Assembly: GCA_964017195.1 (NCBI GenBank) | Contig: OZ024896.1 | Coordinates: 6,883,442-6,947,441, forward strand | DNA: 64,000 nucleotides | Direction of reading: 5' to 3' | From: Siderastrea radians | Taxonomy: Eukaryota; Cnidaria; Anthozoa; Scleractinia; Rhizangiidae | Part shown: positions 10,608 through 18,172 of the stretch, in pieces | Layout of the letters: the number at the start of each line of letters is the position of its first letter | Numbering within the stretch: the stretch's first letter is position 1 | Made by a program: the position numbers and the translations under genes | The notes under the pieces: model-generated | What the model was told of the DNA's origin: nothing | Database searches by the model: none | Seen by the model: only the letters and a program-made list of their open reading frames with translations

Positions 10608-10864
10608 GAGTTGAAGTGTGAAATGAGACGGGGTATTTTTTATAGAGAAACAAAGGGGTCACGTGGGAGGGAAGGGGGCCAATGAGAAGGAGGCCCCATC
10701 ATGCTTTGGGAGGGGACGGGGTGGGGGGACCCCCCTCCCCCCTCCTTAGATAGACCATGAGGCATTGCGCGGATCGGGGTATATAAGTCAAGGGAGACCA
10801 CAGGACGCCATTCCTAGCTTTGAGCCGGTCCTTGTTGACTTTTGTCAGTTAGAGAGGGAAAAAA
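10608..10864. promoter_or_regulatory. Divergent promoter region with E-box, CCAAT, G-rich palindrome and two TATA boxes
   Basis: On the minus side are TATAAAAA (10644-10637) and CACGTG (10660-10665). In the middle lie a CCAAT box near 10679 and a G-run/C-run block around 10719-10745 that can form a GGGGGG/CCCCCC hairpin. On the plus side TATATAAG (10780-10787) precedes the gene at 10865. The order CACGTG, short spacer, CTCTATAAAAA is repeated at 26478-26505 before the polymerase gene, so the two control regions look related. Confidence 0.65.
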
Positions 10865-11398
10865 ATGTCAGAAACAAGAACGCCCTTGGGCTCTTTAGCC
10901 AGCGACGTCAATGTGGGAGGTCCAGACGCATTGAGGAGGAGAGCAGGGCCGGAGATGACCCCCTTGGACCGCCATACGAGGCGAGTGTACGAGAGGAGGG
11001 AAGAAGCGTGGCGCCCCCTCAACAAACATCGCGTGGCGGCCTTCATCCGCATGTTAATTTTGTACGTGGTGGAAAACGAGAATGGCCACCCCCGTGGGCC
11101 ACACCCAGATATCGTGAAGTTACTGCAAAAGACCCTCGTTACTCGCATCATCCCTTTTATTTGTCGTCGCCTGGCATACACCATGGATCCCACGTTTTGG
11201 ATCATCACCATGGAGGATTTTAAAGAGTTGGACCATTATTTATTGAATCACCTGCCACGAGTGCATGCGGGGGACCGTTGGCAGCAGATTGTTTATTTTT
11301 TTAAAGAAGTGGTGAGGCAACGGGAAGAGTACAAACGGATGGAGCGGGAGAGGAGAGAGAGGAGGCGGGAGCAAGTGCGGCGTGTTTTGTTTTTGTAA
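10865..11398 (+). CDS. Unknown Polinton accessory protein
   Basis: 177 residues, not recognised. The N-terminal 45 residues are Arg-rich and probably disordered. The middle is predicted helical with hydrophobic stretches (FIRMLILYVVE, RIIPFICRRLAYTMD, FWIITMEDF, YYLL-type segments). The last 30 residues are a charged ERERRERRREQVRR helix, possibly a nuclear localisation or nucleic-acid-binding tail. It is driven by the plus side of the divergent promoter, with TATATAAG about 85 nt upstream. A segment DRWQQIVYFFKEVV vaguely recalls the BH1 motif of Bcl-2 proteins, but position and flanks do not fit well, so I assign no function. Confidence 0.6.
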   Translation: MSETRTPLGSLASDVNVGGPDALRRRAGPEMTPLDRHTRRVYERREEAWRPLNKHRVAAFIRMLILYVVENENGHPRGPHPDIVKLLQKTLVTRIIPFICRRLAYTMDPTFWIITMEDFKELDHYLLNHLPRVHAGDRWQQIVYFFKEVVRQREEYKRMERERRERRREQVRRVLFL

Positions 11399-11701
11399 AT
11401 AGACTTGAACATTTTTTTATTCCTGTTGAGTTTATTGTGAGTCAAGGCAACTGTGAGTCAAGATCCACTATTTATGACCAAGTGCAAAACCAGTGTTGTC
11501 AGTTTTTTTTTAAAAATTTTAATTAAAAAGAGTTGATGTTACAAATGGTGGTTGGTCTTCTTTGCCACGCGGGGTGGGGTGTTCCTATGTACAATTGGAA
11601 AAAAAAATAAAAACTAAAAAAAGGACTATGTACAATTGGAAAAAAATAAAAACTAAAAGAATTGAAAAGAAAGCTATGTACAGATTGAAAAATAAAAAAC
11701 A
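11399..11701. repeat. AT-rich convergent gene junction with a roughly 40-bp tandem repeat
   Basis: From 11585 to 11701 the block CTATGTACAATTGGAAAAAA..ATAAAAACTAAAA occurs three times with decay. The region contains several AATAAA/TTTATT hexamers on both strands and probably terminates transcription of the genes ending at 11398 (plus) and 11702 (minus). No gene is seen in it. Confidence 0.6.
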
Positions 11702-12397
11702 TTACAAATGAAAGTCTTCGAGTTCCCGGCGTAATTGATCAATGTTCTCGGGGAGACAGAACGTGCGGTTGAATAAGGCTTGAATTTCGGCTCGGGTTTT
11801 CTCGTCCACATCCCGGGATCCCACGATAGCACTGCTTTGATGAAGGGTAGGCTTTTTGGGTCCCCAAGGGACAAATTGACTGCCAGTGACTAGGGTGGCG
11901 GCATTCTCGTTGACTTGGTAGTAATGGTCCGAGCGGTACCAGGATTGACTGGGGATGTCAAACAGGTAGACGGGTTTGCCTTGATCCATAGCCAATTGCA
12001 CGGTCCATCCGGTGCCTCCTTTCACGCGTTTATGATCCGGTTCCAAGATGCCAAAGGCATAGATGGTATGGGCTTTCTTGGCCAATTGATAATTGCGTTG
12101 CAGCAATTGCAGGGTGTAAAAATGACTGGGCATTTGTTTGCCTAGTTTCTCCGCTGCCTGGTGAAGATGGGGGTTGGCCAACATCAGGACTTCCACCGTA
12201 GAAGGGGTGATGAAAGTGGCTCGAGGATGGTTCGGGGGGACCAGGACTTCGAGTTGCATCCCAAAGTGTTTGGCATGTTGTTCCACAAGGGCATCCGTAC
12301 CTTTGGCTCCCCCTGTGTAGACCACATGTCCATGACCAATTTGGAGTTCCAAGGCATCCACATCGTGTTCTCCAATCATGTCGATGTTGGGGGGCAT
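11702..12397 (-). CDS. SLOG-superfamily (DprA/LOG-like Rossmann) nucleotide-binding protein
   Basis: 231 residues. Motifs typical of the SLOG Rossmann fold are YTGGAKGTD (27-35), RNYQLAKKA (101-109), GGTGWTVQLA (127-136) and GKPVYLFD (140-147), in canonical order. The protein then continues with a block containing IVGSRDVDEKTRAEI (191-205), which looks like the strand-1 motif normally found at the N-terminus of such domains. The true N-terminus has only a degenerate version (MIGEHDVDALELQI, 7-20). Either the domain is circularly permuted or the tail is the start of a truncated second domain. SLOG domains bind nucleotides or nucleotide-derived ligands; the ligand here is unknown. It lies on the minus strand behind a 74-codon ORF and overlaps its end by 22 nt. 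A TATTATA element lies 33 nt upstream. Confidence 0.7.
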   Translation of the reverse strand: MPPNIDMIGEHDVDALELQIGHGHVVYTGGAKGTDALVEQHAKHFGMQLEVLVPPNHPRATFITPSTVEVLMLANPHLHQAAEKLGKQMPSHFYTLQLLQRNYQLAKKAHTIYAFGILEPDHKRVKGGTGWTVQLAMDQGKPVYLFDIPSQSWYRSDHYYQVNENAATLVTGSQFVPWGPKKPTLHQSSAIVGSRDVDEKTRAEIQALFNRTFCLPENIDQLRRELEDFHL

Positions 12398-12600
12398 TTA
12401 AATACGTAGCCGGTGTCAGGGCCTATAATAGCTAGAATCTCCGTGGGAGTCAACCCTAAGGCCAAGCCGAAATCAATGACGTGGTGCTGTCGGCACTGTT
12501 GGAACGTGAATCCCGCGGCTAGACCTCGTTTGACCCGTTCAGCCAAATAGTCTTCAGTGGAAGCAAAGTCGTCTCGGTTGAGATCTTGGTAGTAGTCCAT
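12376..12600 (-). CDS. Small unknown protein upstream of the SLOG gene
   Basis: 74 residues, begins MDYYQDLNRDDFASTEDYLAERV. Acidic N-terminus and a helical middle (HHVIDFGLALGLTPTEILAIIG) that could be a small helix-turn-helix or UBA-like bundle; I cannot identify it. A TATTTAA element starts at 12644, 44 nt before the ATG, matching the spacing of other Polinton promoters. The last 22 nt overlap the SLOG reading frame, so the two may share a transcript. Confidence 0.5.
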   Translation of the reverse strand: MDYYQDLNRDDFASTEDYLAERVKRGLAAGFTFQQCRQHHVIDFGLALGLTPTEILAIIGPDTGYVFKCPPTST

Positions 12601-12809
12601 CTACTTGGAATGATGATTCAGGGACCAAGGAACCCTCTTAAATAGGGACAACGGACCAATGGGAAGACAAGAGGACCTTATATGGATTGAATAAGCTGAC
12701 CAATGGGAAGATAACAAGTCCTTATAGGGGTAGGATAAGCTGACCAATGAGAGCCAAGGGTCCAAGGTATAAAAAGGCCTCGGTGGTAGGGGTGAAAATC
12801 TTCAGCACG
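12601..12809. promoter_or_regulatory. Divergent promoter with three CCAAT boxes
   Basis: CCAAT occurs at 12656-12660, 12700-12704 and 12744-12748 within a loosely repeated roughly 45-bp unit (GACCAATGGGAAGA..AAG..CCTTATA). TATAAAAAGG (12768-12777) points to the plus-strand gene 42 nt downstream. TTAAATA (12638-12644) points to the minus-strand gene. This region shows that the ATG at 12747 lies upstream of the TATA box and cannot be the start of the plus-strand protein. Confidence 0.65.
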
Positions 12810-13712
12810 ATGTCAGTCGAACGGAAGAGAAAGCCAAGCGTACACCCTGCGGGGAACAAGAAGAAGAAGAACACCATTCAAACGATGACGCCCGTGGACT
12901 GTGATCCGGTGGTAGGGGAGGTGGTGGAAGATACCCGAGCGGCGGTGGAAGACATGATGAAAGAATTGAATGACATGGTTGGGCAATCTACACCACCACC
13001 ACCACCTCAATTCACCCTGATGACCATGTTTGACAATGAGGTGGACTATCATCAAGTCAAAGGCAACAATGAAAAGGTGGACACTATGGTATGCCCCTGC
13101 CATGACGTGCGTTTGGAGGCCCGAGAATCTCAAAAGGGATGGAAGTATGTGAAATGTCCCAAGCAACCGTGTTTGCTGTTTTGTGGACAAGATCAAGCCT
13201 TGGAGTATATGAAAGCCGTGTATAGTCAACCTCATGTAGAAGTGTTGGACATGTGGACTTGTTTGCAGTGCTTTTGCCGGGAACCCGCCACGCTGCAACA
13301 GAGCCATTCGACCCAGAACCCCGATCGCTTGTTTCTGAATTGTTCCAAGAAACAGTGTGGCTTCTTCCGATGGGCCGATCAACCGTTGGGTCCCAAGTAC
13401 TGGAGTTGGTTTCATGACAACCCGCCCAAGAAAGCCGACCAACAAGCTGAATCTCCTTTGTCTACCCGTGATGCGCAAGGATATCCCAAGAGGGGCTATG
13501 ACATCCCTGGCCCACCCCCTCGAGCCCCAAGGAAAGAGGATCGCCCCCTGACAGATTATGAGAAACAATTGTTGCGAGAAATTCAAGAGCTCAAGAACCG
13601 TCAAGAAATGATGGTGGCCCCAGCACCACCACCCCCCAAGTACAGTGACAGTGTGGACAACTGGCAGAAAGGTCTAGAGACCGTCGCCTGTGGCCGTCTA
13701 GGTCTCTTTTAA
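12810..13712 (+). CDS. Protein with two GRF-type zinc fingers
   Basis: 300 residues from the ATG 42 nt after the TATA box. Residues 1-25 are Lys/Arg-rich. Finger 1: C95-x-C97, then WKYVKCPKQPCLLF with C116 and C121. Finger 2: C154-x-C156, QNPDRLFLNC with C178, and CGFFRWAD with C183. The CxC..R.F..C....C.FF.W.D pattern is the GRF zinc finger found in topoisomerase III, APE2, NEIL3 and TTF2, which binds single-stranded DNA or RNA. The C-terminal part (200-300) is Pro-rich with a coiled segment (YEKQLLREIQELKNRQEMM). A role as single-strand binding protein during protein-primed, strand-displacing replication is a reasonable inference, but no enzyme domain is visible. An AATAAA at 13733 follows the stop. 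Confidence 0.7.
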   Translation: MSVERKRKPSVHPAGNKKKKNTIQTMTPVDCDPVVGEVVEDTRAAVEDMMKELNDMVGQSTPPPPPQFTLMTMFDNEVDYHQVKGNNEKVDTMVCPCHDVRLEARESQKGWKYVKCPKQPCLLFCGQDQALEYMKAVYSQPHVEVLDMWTCLQCFCREPATLQQSHSTQNPDRLFLNCSKKQCGFFRWADQPLGPKYWSWFHDNPPKKADQQAESPLSTRDAQGYPKRGYDIPGPPPRAPRKEDRPLTDYEKQLLREIQELKNRQEMMVAPAPPPPKYSDSVDNWQKGLETVACGRLGLF

Positions 13713-13758
13713 ATGGTTTAAAAAGGAGTAGGAATAAATGATGTTATCAAATGTGACC

Positions 13759-14118
13759 ATGGAGTCTGCTGTGTCGTATGCGTGGGAGTCTCTCTGGTCC
13801 CTGGGGCAATGGCAATGCCATCAATCCCTGTGCCAAGTCTTATATGATCATCAACCCGGGTCCCAAATCCCCATACCCCCATGTCCCGAGGACACGCATC
13901 CTCTCCACGTCTTTGAAGAAACCCATGTCGACCGTAACCTGTATCGATGGGTGGTGTTTGTCGTATGGTTAAAAGCCCACCCAGAGGCGTGGCGATGGTA
14001 TCGAATCATTCAAAAGGCGCATCCCCACACGGTCCCCACCATATCGACGTTATGGGATGAATGCCAGAACGTATGGCCCCTCGAAAGAAAACTCAACGCT
14101 GGAGTTCCTCAGGGTTGA
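13759..14118 (+). CDS. Unknown small protein before the integrase
   Basis: 119 residues from MESAVSYAWESLW; an upstream in-frame ATG at 13738 would add seven residues. I prefer 13759 because it lies in a strong ACCATGG context and 42 nt after TTTAAAAAGG (13717-13726), whereas 13738 would precede the expected transcription start. The protein is rich in Trp, His and Cys, with a probable helix around WVVFVVWLKAHPEAWRWYRIIQ. It is not recognised. Its end overlaps the integrase frame by 58 nt, so the two may be read from one transcript. Confidence 0.5.
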   Translation: MESAVSYAWESLWSLGQWQCHQSLCQVLYDHQPGSQIPIPPCPEDTHPLHVFEETHVDRNLYRWVVFVVWLKAHPEAWRWYRIIQKAHPHTVPTISTLWDECQNVWPLERKLNAGVPQG

Positions 14119-15230
14119 AGAGAACCAAACGCCCTGTCTCGTCGCCAACGAAGAAGAAAAGCAAGGTCTCACAACAATGGTTAAGCCGTTACCAGGATCC
14201 TAGCGCCCCGGGGAGTTTAGGTGGGGTGCAACGGTTTGCCAAAGCCCAGGGTCTCCCTTTGAAAAAAGCCCAACGGCTCTTGGAACAGGATGTGGGCTAC
14301 ACCTTGCATAAACCACGACGTCGTCGTTTTGCTACCTTACCCGTGGTCGTAGGGGGATTAGACGATCAATGGGCGGCGGATTTAGTGGAAGTGCAACGTT
14401 TGGCCAAACATAATCGGGGTATACGCTACTTGTTGACCGTCGTGGATGTCTTGTCCAAGTACGCGTGGGTCGAACCGTTGAAAACCAAAACCGGCGTGGC
14501 CCTCGTGAAAGCCTTTGAGAAGATTGTGAGACAAGGACGTCACCCCAACCGATTGCAAACGGATCGAGGGAAAGAATTTTACAATCGGACCTTTCAACGA
14601 TGGGTCGACGAGCAAGACATCCAACATTTTTCCACCGAAGGGGATGCCAAAGCCAGTGTCGTGGAACGATTTAATCGCACCTTGAAAGAACGGTTGTACC
14701 GTTATTTGACCACGGCCAACACCTTACGCTTTGACAAGGTCTTACCCGAGCTGGTGCAAGGCTACAATGCCACCCGTCATCGAAGTATTGGTATGCCCCC
14801 CGAAGACGTGACGTGGGACAACGAAGAAGCCGTGTGGAAACGATTGTACAGTAAACGATTGAAAGGTCGGAAAAAACCCCAATTCAAGGTGGGCGATCGG
14901 GTTCGTCTCAACACGATTCATCGTACCTTTGAAAAAGGCTATCTCCCCGGTTGGACCGAAGAAGTGTTTGTGGTGCATCGTGTGATCCCGGGCCCCGTGC
15001 CCACGTATAAGATTCGCGAATGGGATGAGACCCCCATCCAAGGCACGTTTTATGAAGAGGATTTACAAAAAGTCCAGGTGTCCGATGTATTTCGCATCGA
15101 AAAGGTACTTAAGCGTCAAAAAGATCGTTGGTTGGTCAAGTGGAAAGGGTGGCCCGACAAGTACAATAGTTGGATTGCTCGTGGTGACGTGACCTCCCTT
15201 CGACCGCGCAAACGACGCCGACGACGATGA
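14061..15230 (+). CDS. Retrovirus-like integrase with C-terminal chromodomain
   Basis: 389 residues. N-terminal Lys/Arg-rich region (1-40) followed by an rve catalytic core with the DDE triad at D107 (WAADLVEV), D168 (LQTDRGKEF) and E202 (SVVERFNRTLK), 33 residues between the last two. Residues 276-340 (FKVGDRVRL.. through YEEDLQKV) are the usual beta-barrel-like segment after the core. A chromodomain follows at 344-377 (FRIEKVL..WLVKWKGWPDKYNSW), then a poly-Arg end. Integrase inserts the linear genome and produces the 6-bp duplication seen here. The chromodomain may direct insertion to methylated histone H3 chromatin, as in chromoviruses; this is inferred. A second ATG at 14073 is possible. 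The stop overlaps the next gene in an ATGA. Confidence 0.93.
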   Translation: MPERMAPRKKTQRWSSSGLKRTKRPVSSPTKKKSKVSQQWLSRYQDPSAPGSLGGVQRFAKAQGLPLKKAQRLLEQDVGYTLHKPRRRRFATLPVVVGGLDDQWAADLVEVQRLAKHNRGIRYLLTVVDVLSKYAWVEPLKTKTGVALVKAFEKIVRQGRHPNRLQTDRGKEFYNRTFQRWVDEQDIQHFSTEGDAKASVVERFNRTLKERLYRYLTTANTLRFDKVLPELVQGYNATRHRSIGMPPEDVTWDNEEAVWKRLYSKRLKGRKKPQFKVGDRVRLNTIHRTFEKGYLPGWTEEVFVVHRVIPGPVPTYKIREWDETPIQGTFYEEDLQKVQVSDVFRIEKVLKRQKDRWLVKWKGWPDKYNSWIARGDVTSLRPRKRRRRR

Positions 15231-16252
15231 CGTGGGTGCCCAACTCGTCGTTTTACGTGACGCTGATGAGTCATGCGAGTACCAAAGAGTTTCCTGGGAA
15301 CAAGAGTCATCATTTCAGAAACCGATTGCCGAAACCCATTCGATTTATGGGACGAGGATGGATGGTGGGTATGGTCAGTTTATCCTTACCCACCATTCCC
15401 GTGCTAGCGGAAGAAGGAGGCGTGGGCGATTCCCATCCTTTGTTGTACGTACGATGGCACGAACACGACTTTAAAATAGACGATTGGGGACAGGAGGCCT
15501 GGTGGTATGAAGAGCAGGAATGGACCGTGAAGGCTCAAGACATGAGAAAGGAGATGAACTCGTTGACGGGAGTTCAATTTTTTCATCAACTGGTGTATCG
15601 TTACCGGCAAGAACGGGCGAAACGAATCAAACCCAAAGACAAATGGGTGGGGGCCGATGGCGTCAAAATGTACCCGACCTTTGAATGGACCCCCGAAGGG
15701 GATTTGTTGTTGAATACCAAGCCCGTGGATTACAAAACCCATGTGGCACGCGTGTCATGGGGCAGAACCTTGGCCCTGAAAATGGGGTGGATTGAACAAC
15801 CGTCCCCCGGCCAGTATCGATTGGGGCCCAATCTCTTGCAAGAATTGGATGGCATGTCTACCATTCCGAACCCGACGGATGTCCCCAATTTTTGGAAAGT
15901 GGAGGGGGATTATCTGAAATTGAGTCTATCGTGTCCTTGGCGGTTTGTGAATTTGAACGGGACCTTTCGTGTCCCGTCGGAATTTCCCGCCGTGCGTCCT
16001 TTGCACGTGTATTGTGATGTAGGGACCAGCAGTATGGTAGGGGGCCGTATCACCGATCTCTTACGAGAAATCAAGTACCACCCCAAAGAAACCACGCACT
16101 TTGAACCTCGACATATTCAATATGTCCCCGTACGCAATGAAGTGGTGGAAATCGTGGAAACGCAGATGGCCGAAATCAATGGGGATCTCGTGACATTTGG
16201 CGAAGGGCATACCCTCCTAACCCTCCACTTTAAAAGGGAGGTCGTGGTGTGA
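15227..16252 (+). CDS. Penton-like / minor capsid candidate 2
   Basis: 341 residues, starting in an ATGA overlap with the integrase stop. N-terminal SFYVTLMSHASTKEFPGNK and RLPKPIRFMGRGWMVGMVSLSLP match SFYVTLPSHSNRREFPNN and RLPQPLQLTGGGWQVGLSAISLP of the next gene. The C-terminal halves also match (HVYCDVGTSSMVGGRITDLLRE, then HIQYVPVRNEVVEI, then a TLHF ending). The pair arose by tandem duplication and is related to the gene at 8590. The position in the capsid block supports a virion role, probably single-jelly-roll penton or a related vertex protein. The fold is not demonstrated here. Confidence 0.65.
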   Translation: MTWVPNSSFYVTLMSHASTKEFPGNKSHHFRNRLPKPIRFMGRGWMVGMVSLSLPTIPVLAEEGGVGDSHPLLYVRWHEHDFKIDDWGQEAWWYEEQEWTVKAQDMRKEMNSLTGVQFFHQLVYRYRQERAKRIKPKDKWVGADGVKMYPTFEWTPEGDLLLNTKPVDYKTHVARVSWGRTLALKMGWIEQPSPGQYRLGPNLLQELDGMSTIPNPTDVPNFWKVEGDYLKLSLSCPWRFVNLNGTFRVPSEFPAVRPLHVYCDVGTSSMVGGRITDLLREIKYHPKETTHFEPRHIQYVPVRNEVVEIVETQMAEINGDLVTFGEGHTLLTLHFKREVVV

Positions 16253-16265
16253 AGCAGACGACAAC

Positions 16266-17315
16266 ATGTCGTTCTACGTGACGTTACCCAGTCATTCCAA
16301 CCGACGTGAATTTCCCAACAACCAAGCCAATTCCTTCAAGATTCGTCTACCTCAACCGTTACAGCTCACAGGGGGTGGATGGCAAGTGGGGTTGAGTGCC
16401 ATTTCCTTACCGGATACGCACGTCAATTTGTACGAGTTGGTGCAAAAAGATGGGTTCATCATGTCGACGTCCTGGGACCAAGACTACCCCAAACCGGGGG
16501 GAAGTGTTGGGGAAATGACCTCGCGAGGAGGGACGGCTGAAACCCTCATCAATGACATTCAACATTTGGATTGGGTGGTGGATGGGGTGAGTTTCATGAA
16601 AGCCACCCTTGCTCACTTGGAACAACAACGCAAGGAAACGGCGATTCAAGGCGGTCGTTTTACCAATGATCAAGGCAAACACACCTACGTCAAGTTCAAG
16701 TGGGAAGGCGAAGATCTGCTCATTGACAACACCAATATCTGTCATTGCAAAACCGACACGCCCGCCCTGTACATCTACACCAAGTTGGCTGTCAAGATGG
16801 GATGGTTACGTAAAATTAGCAGTGGGTTGATTTTGGGCCCCAACTTACAACAAGACTTCATGGGGGATCAAATCCCTAACATGACAAAACCCGTTGGCAA
16901 CGATTGGAACGATGTGGACGACGATCAGCACAACCCGGTCTTTTGGACGGTGCGTTCGATTTTACCGGATCATTTACAATTGAGTATGAGTTGTAATTGG
17001 CGTTTCACCAACTTGAATGTAGCGTTTCGTTCGGTGGTGGGAGACCCTTCACGATCGTTGCACGTGTACTCGGACGTGGCAGGCAGTATGATGGTCGGCA
17101 ATCGCGTCACCGATTTGTTGCGTGAAATCCACTACAAGCGGGAAGGCAGAGGTACCATGTACTTTGAACCATTGCACATTCAATACCTACCGCTTCGTAA
17201 TGAAATCGTGGAAATCATTCAAATGCAAGTCACCGAAACGTCTGGCACCGAGGATAAGTTGGTCCGGTTTGGCAAAGGCAACACGCTGGTCACCTTGCAC
17301 TTCCAAAAGGCATAA
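16266..17315 (+). CDS. Penton-like / minor capsid candidate 3
   Basis: 349 residues, 13 nt after the previous gene. It has the same architecture as candidate 2: an N-terminal SFYVTLPSHS block, an aromatic-rich middle, and a conserved C-terminal part with HVYSDVAGSMMVGNRVTDLL, HIQYLPLRNEIVEIIQ and a final FGKGNTLVTLHFQK. A TTTAAAAGG element (16229-16237) lies 37 nt before the ATG inside the upstream gene, so it can have its own transcript. Keeping two intact, clearly diverged copies next to each other suggests different positions in the particle. Confidence 0.65.
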   Translation: MSFYVTLPSHSNRREFPNNQANSFKIRLPQPLQLTGGGWQVGLSAISLPDTHVNLYELVQKDGFIMSTSWDQDYPKPGGSVGEMTSRGGTAETLINDIQHLDWVVDGVSFMKATLAHLEQQRKETAIQGGRFTNDQGKHTYVKFKWEGEDLLIDNTNICHCKTDTPALYIYTKLAVKMGWLRKISSGLILGPNLQQDFMGDQIPNMTKPVGNDWNDVDDDQHNPVFWTVRSILPDHLQLSMSCNWRFTNLNVAFRSVVGDPSRSLHVYSDVAGSMMVGNRVTDLLREIHYKREGRGTMYFEPLHIQYLPLRNEIVEIIQMQVTETSGTEDKLVRFGKGNTLVTLHFQKA

Positions 17316-17348
17316 AAAGGGAAAAAAAAAGGGGAGGGTCCATCAAAG

Positions 17349-17543
17349 ATGCCAAAGACAAGAGCACGTCGAAGACGACGAAGAAGGCAACGAGGGGGTC
17401 TCTTGCCTCTGGCCGCTCTCGTGCCCGCCTTGATCGCTGTGGGGAAAGCCGCCGCGTTGGGAGCGGTGGGTGGTGCCGCGGGTTACGGTGGCAAAAAAGC
17501 CATGGAAGCAGCGACCACTCGGAAGAAAAAGAAAGGCCGATGA
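17349..17543 (+). CDS. Small Arg-rich core protein with QRGG motif
   Basis: 64 residues: an Arg tract (5-13), then QRGG (14-17), then a hydrophobic Ala/Leu/Gly segment (LLPLAALVPALIAVGKAAAL and on to about 48) and a Lys-rich tail. The QRGG site is shared by four other small proteins of the element and resembles the X-Gly-Gly sites cut by adenovirus-type proteases. Cleavage would free an Arg-rich peptide from a membrane-active or hydrophobic piece, recalling adenovirus core precursors; this is inferred. A paralog too short for routine gene finding lies at 22829-22999. A CATAAAAAGG element starts 38 nt before the ATG. Confidence 0.6.
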   Translation: MPKTRARRRRRRRQRGGLLPLAALVPALIAVGKAAALGAVGGAAGYGGKKAMEAATTRKKKKGR

Positions 17544-17550
17544 GAGGGGG

Positions 17551-17558
17551 TATAAAAA
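17551..17558 (+). promoter_or_regulatory. TATA box between small core genes
   Basis: TATAAAAA in the short gap after the gene ending at 17543 and 63 nt before the ATG at 17614, in a G-rich context. It is the clearest intergenic TATA box of the late block. Confidence 0.6.
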
Positions 17559-17613
17559 GACAGAGGGGGTGACGTGACGCATAGACCTTGGTGAAAGAGC
17601 AAAGAAGACAACC

Positions 17614-17940
17614 ATGCGAGGGGGAAGTTTGACACGATTTCGGACCGACGAGTGGTATGATCAACATGGCAGTGGGTTGATAAGGGAGGTCATGCGTGGG
17701 GGGCTCCAAGGCCTTAAAAGCACGCGAAATCCTTTAAAATTGCCTAGTAACACCTTGCGCGGATTGAACGCAGGGTTATCACGCGGTGTCAAACGCAAAG
17801 CCGAACAAGTCCTTAAAAAGGAAATCACCAAACAAGCCAAGAAAGCGTTGAGTCATAAGAACGTGAAAGACGCCGTGCGGGTAGCCACGGCCTTATTTCC
17901 CAAACAAACCAAACGGGCACGCGATATTTTGGGCGTGTGA
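17614..17940 (+). CDS. Small basic virion protein with MRGG motifs
   Basis: 108 residues. It opens with MRGGSL and has a second VMRGGLQGL at about 26-34; both fit the (M/I/L)-X-Gly-Gly-X pattern of adenovirus-type protease sites. The C-terminal two thirds are Lys/Arg-rich (RGVKRKAEQVLKKEITKQAKK and on) and end KRARDILGV. Polinton genomes commonly carry a small basic protein of this kind near the major capsid gene. DNA condensation in the particle is inferred. It ends 2 nt before the next start codon. Confidence 0.55.
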   Translation: MRGGSLTRFRTDEWYDQHGSGLIREVMRGGLQGLKSTRNPLKLPSNTLRGLNAGLSRGVKRKAEQVLKKEITKQAKKALSHKNVKDAVRVATALFPKQTKRARDILGV

Positions 17941-17942
17941 AC

Positions 17943-18170
17943 ATGGATCCCGTGCATTCACGACCTCGACGGATTCGCAGTAATCGAGGGTTGTCTCAAT
18001 GGGGTGGACTGTATCCGTTTTGGAAACTCAGGAGAGGACAACGTGGCGGCTGGTTAAGTGCCGAGGTGATGAGACTGCCTGGGTTTGATTTGAGACAACG
18101 TTTAGCACGACGACGACGGTATAAAAACCCCTCACGACGACGACGGGGTACCAGTACTCGACGACGTTAA
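17943..18170 (+). CDS. Small Arg-rich protein with RGQRGG site
   Basis: 75 residues from the ATG at 17943, two bases after the preceding stop. Contains SQWGGLYP near residue 18 and RGQRGGWLSA at 31-40, then an Arg-rich C-terminus (RRRRYKNPSRRRRG). A probable core or packaging protein, and a likely substrate of the protease two genes downstream. The stop is followed after 2 nt by the major capsid ATG. A TATAAAAACC element (18120) within this gene probably serves that capsid gene. Confidence 0.5.
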   Translation: MDPVHSRPRRIRSNRGLSQWGGLYPFWKLRRGQRGGWLSAEVMRLPGFDLRQRLARRRRYKNPSRRRRGTSTRRR

Positions 18171-18172
18171 AC

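Noticed and set aside
10865..11398. Bcl-2-like protein
   Set aside because: Only one weak BH1-like segment, near the C-terminus, with no BH3 or BH2 in the right places.
12747..12809. Upstream extension of the GRF protein
   Set aside because: The ATG at 12747 lies before the TATA box at 12768; the ATG at 12810 fits the promoter spacing.
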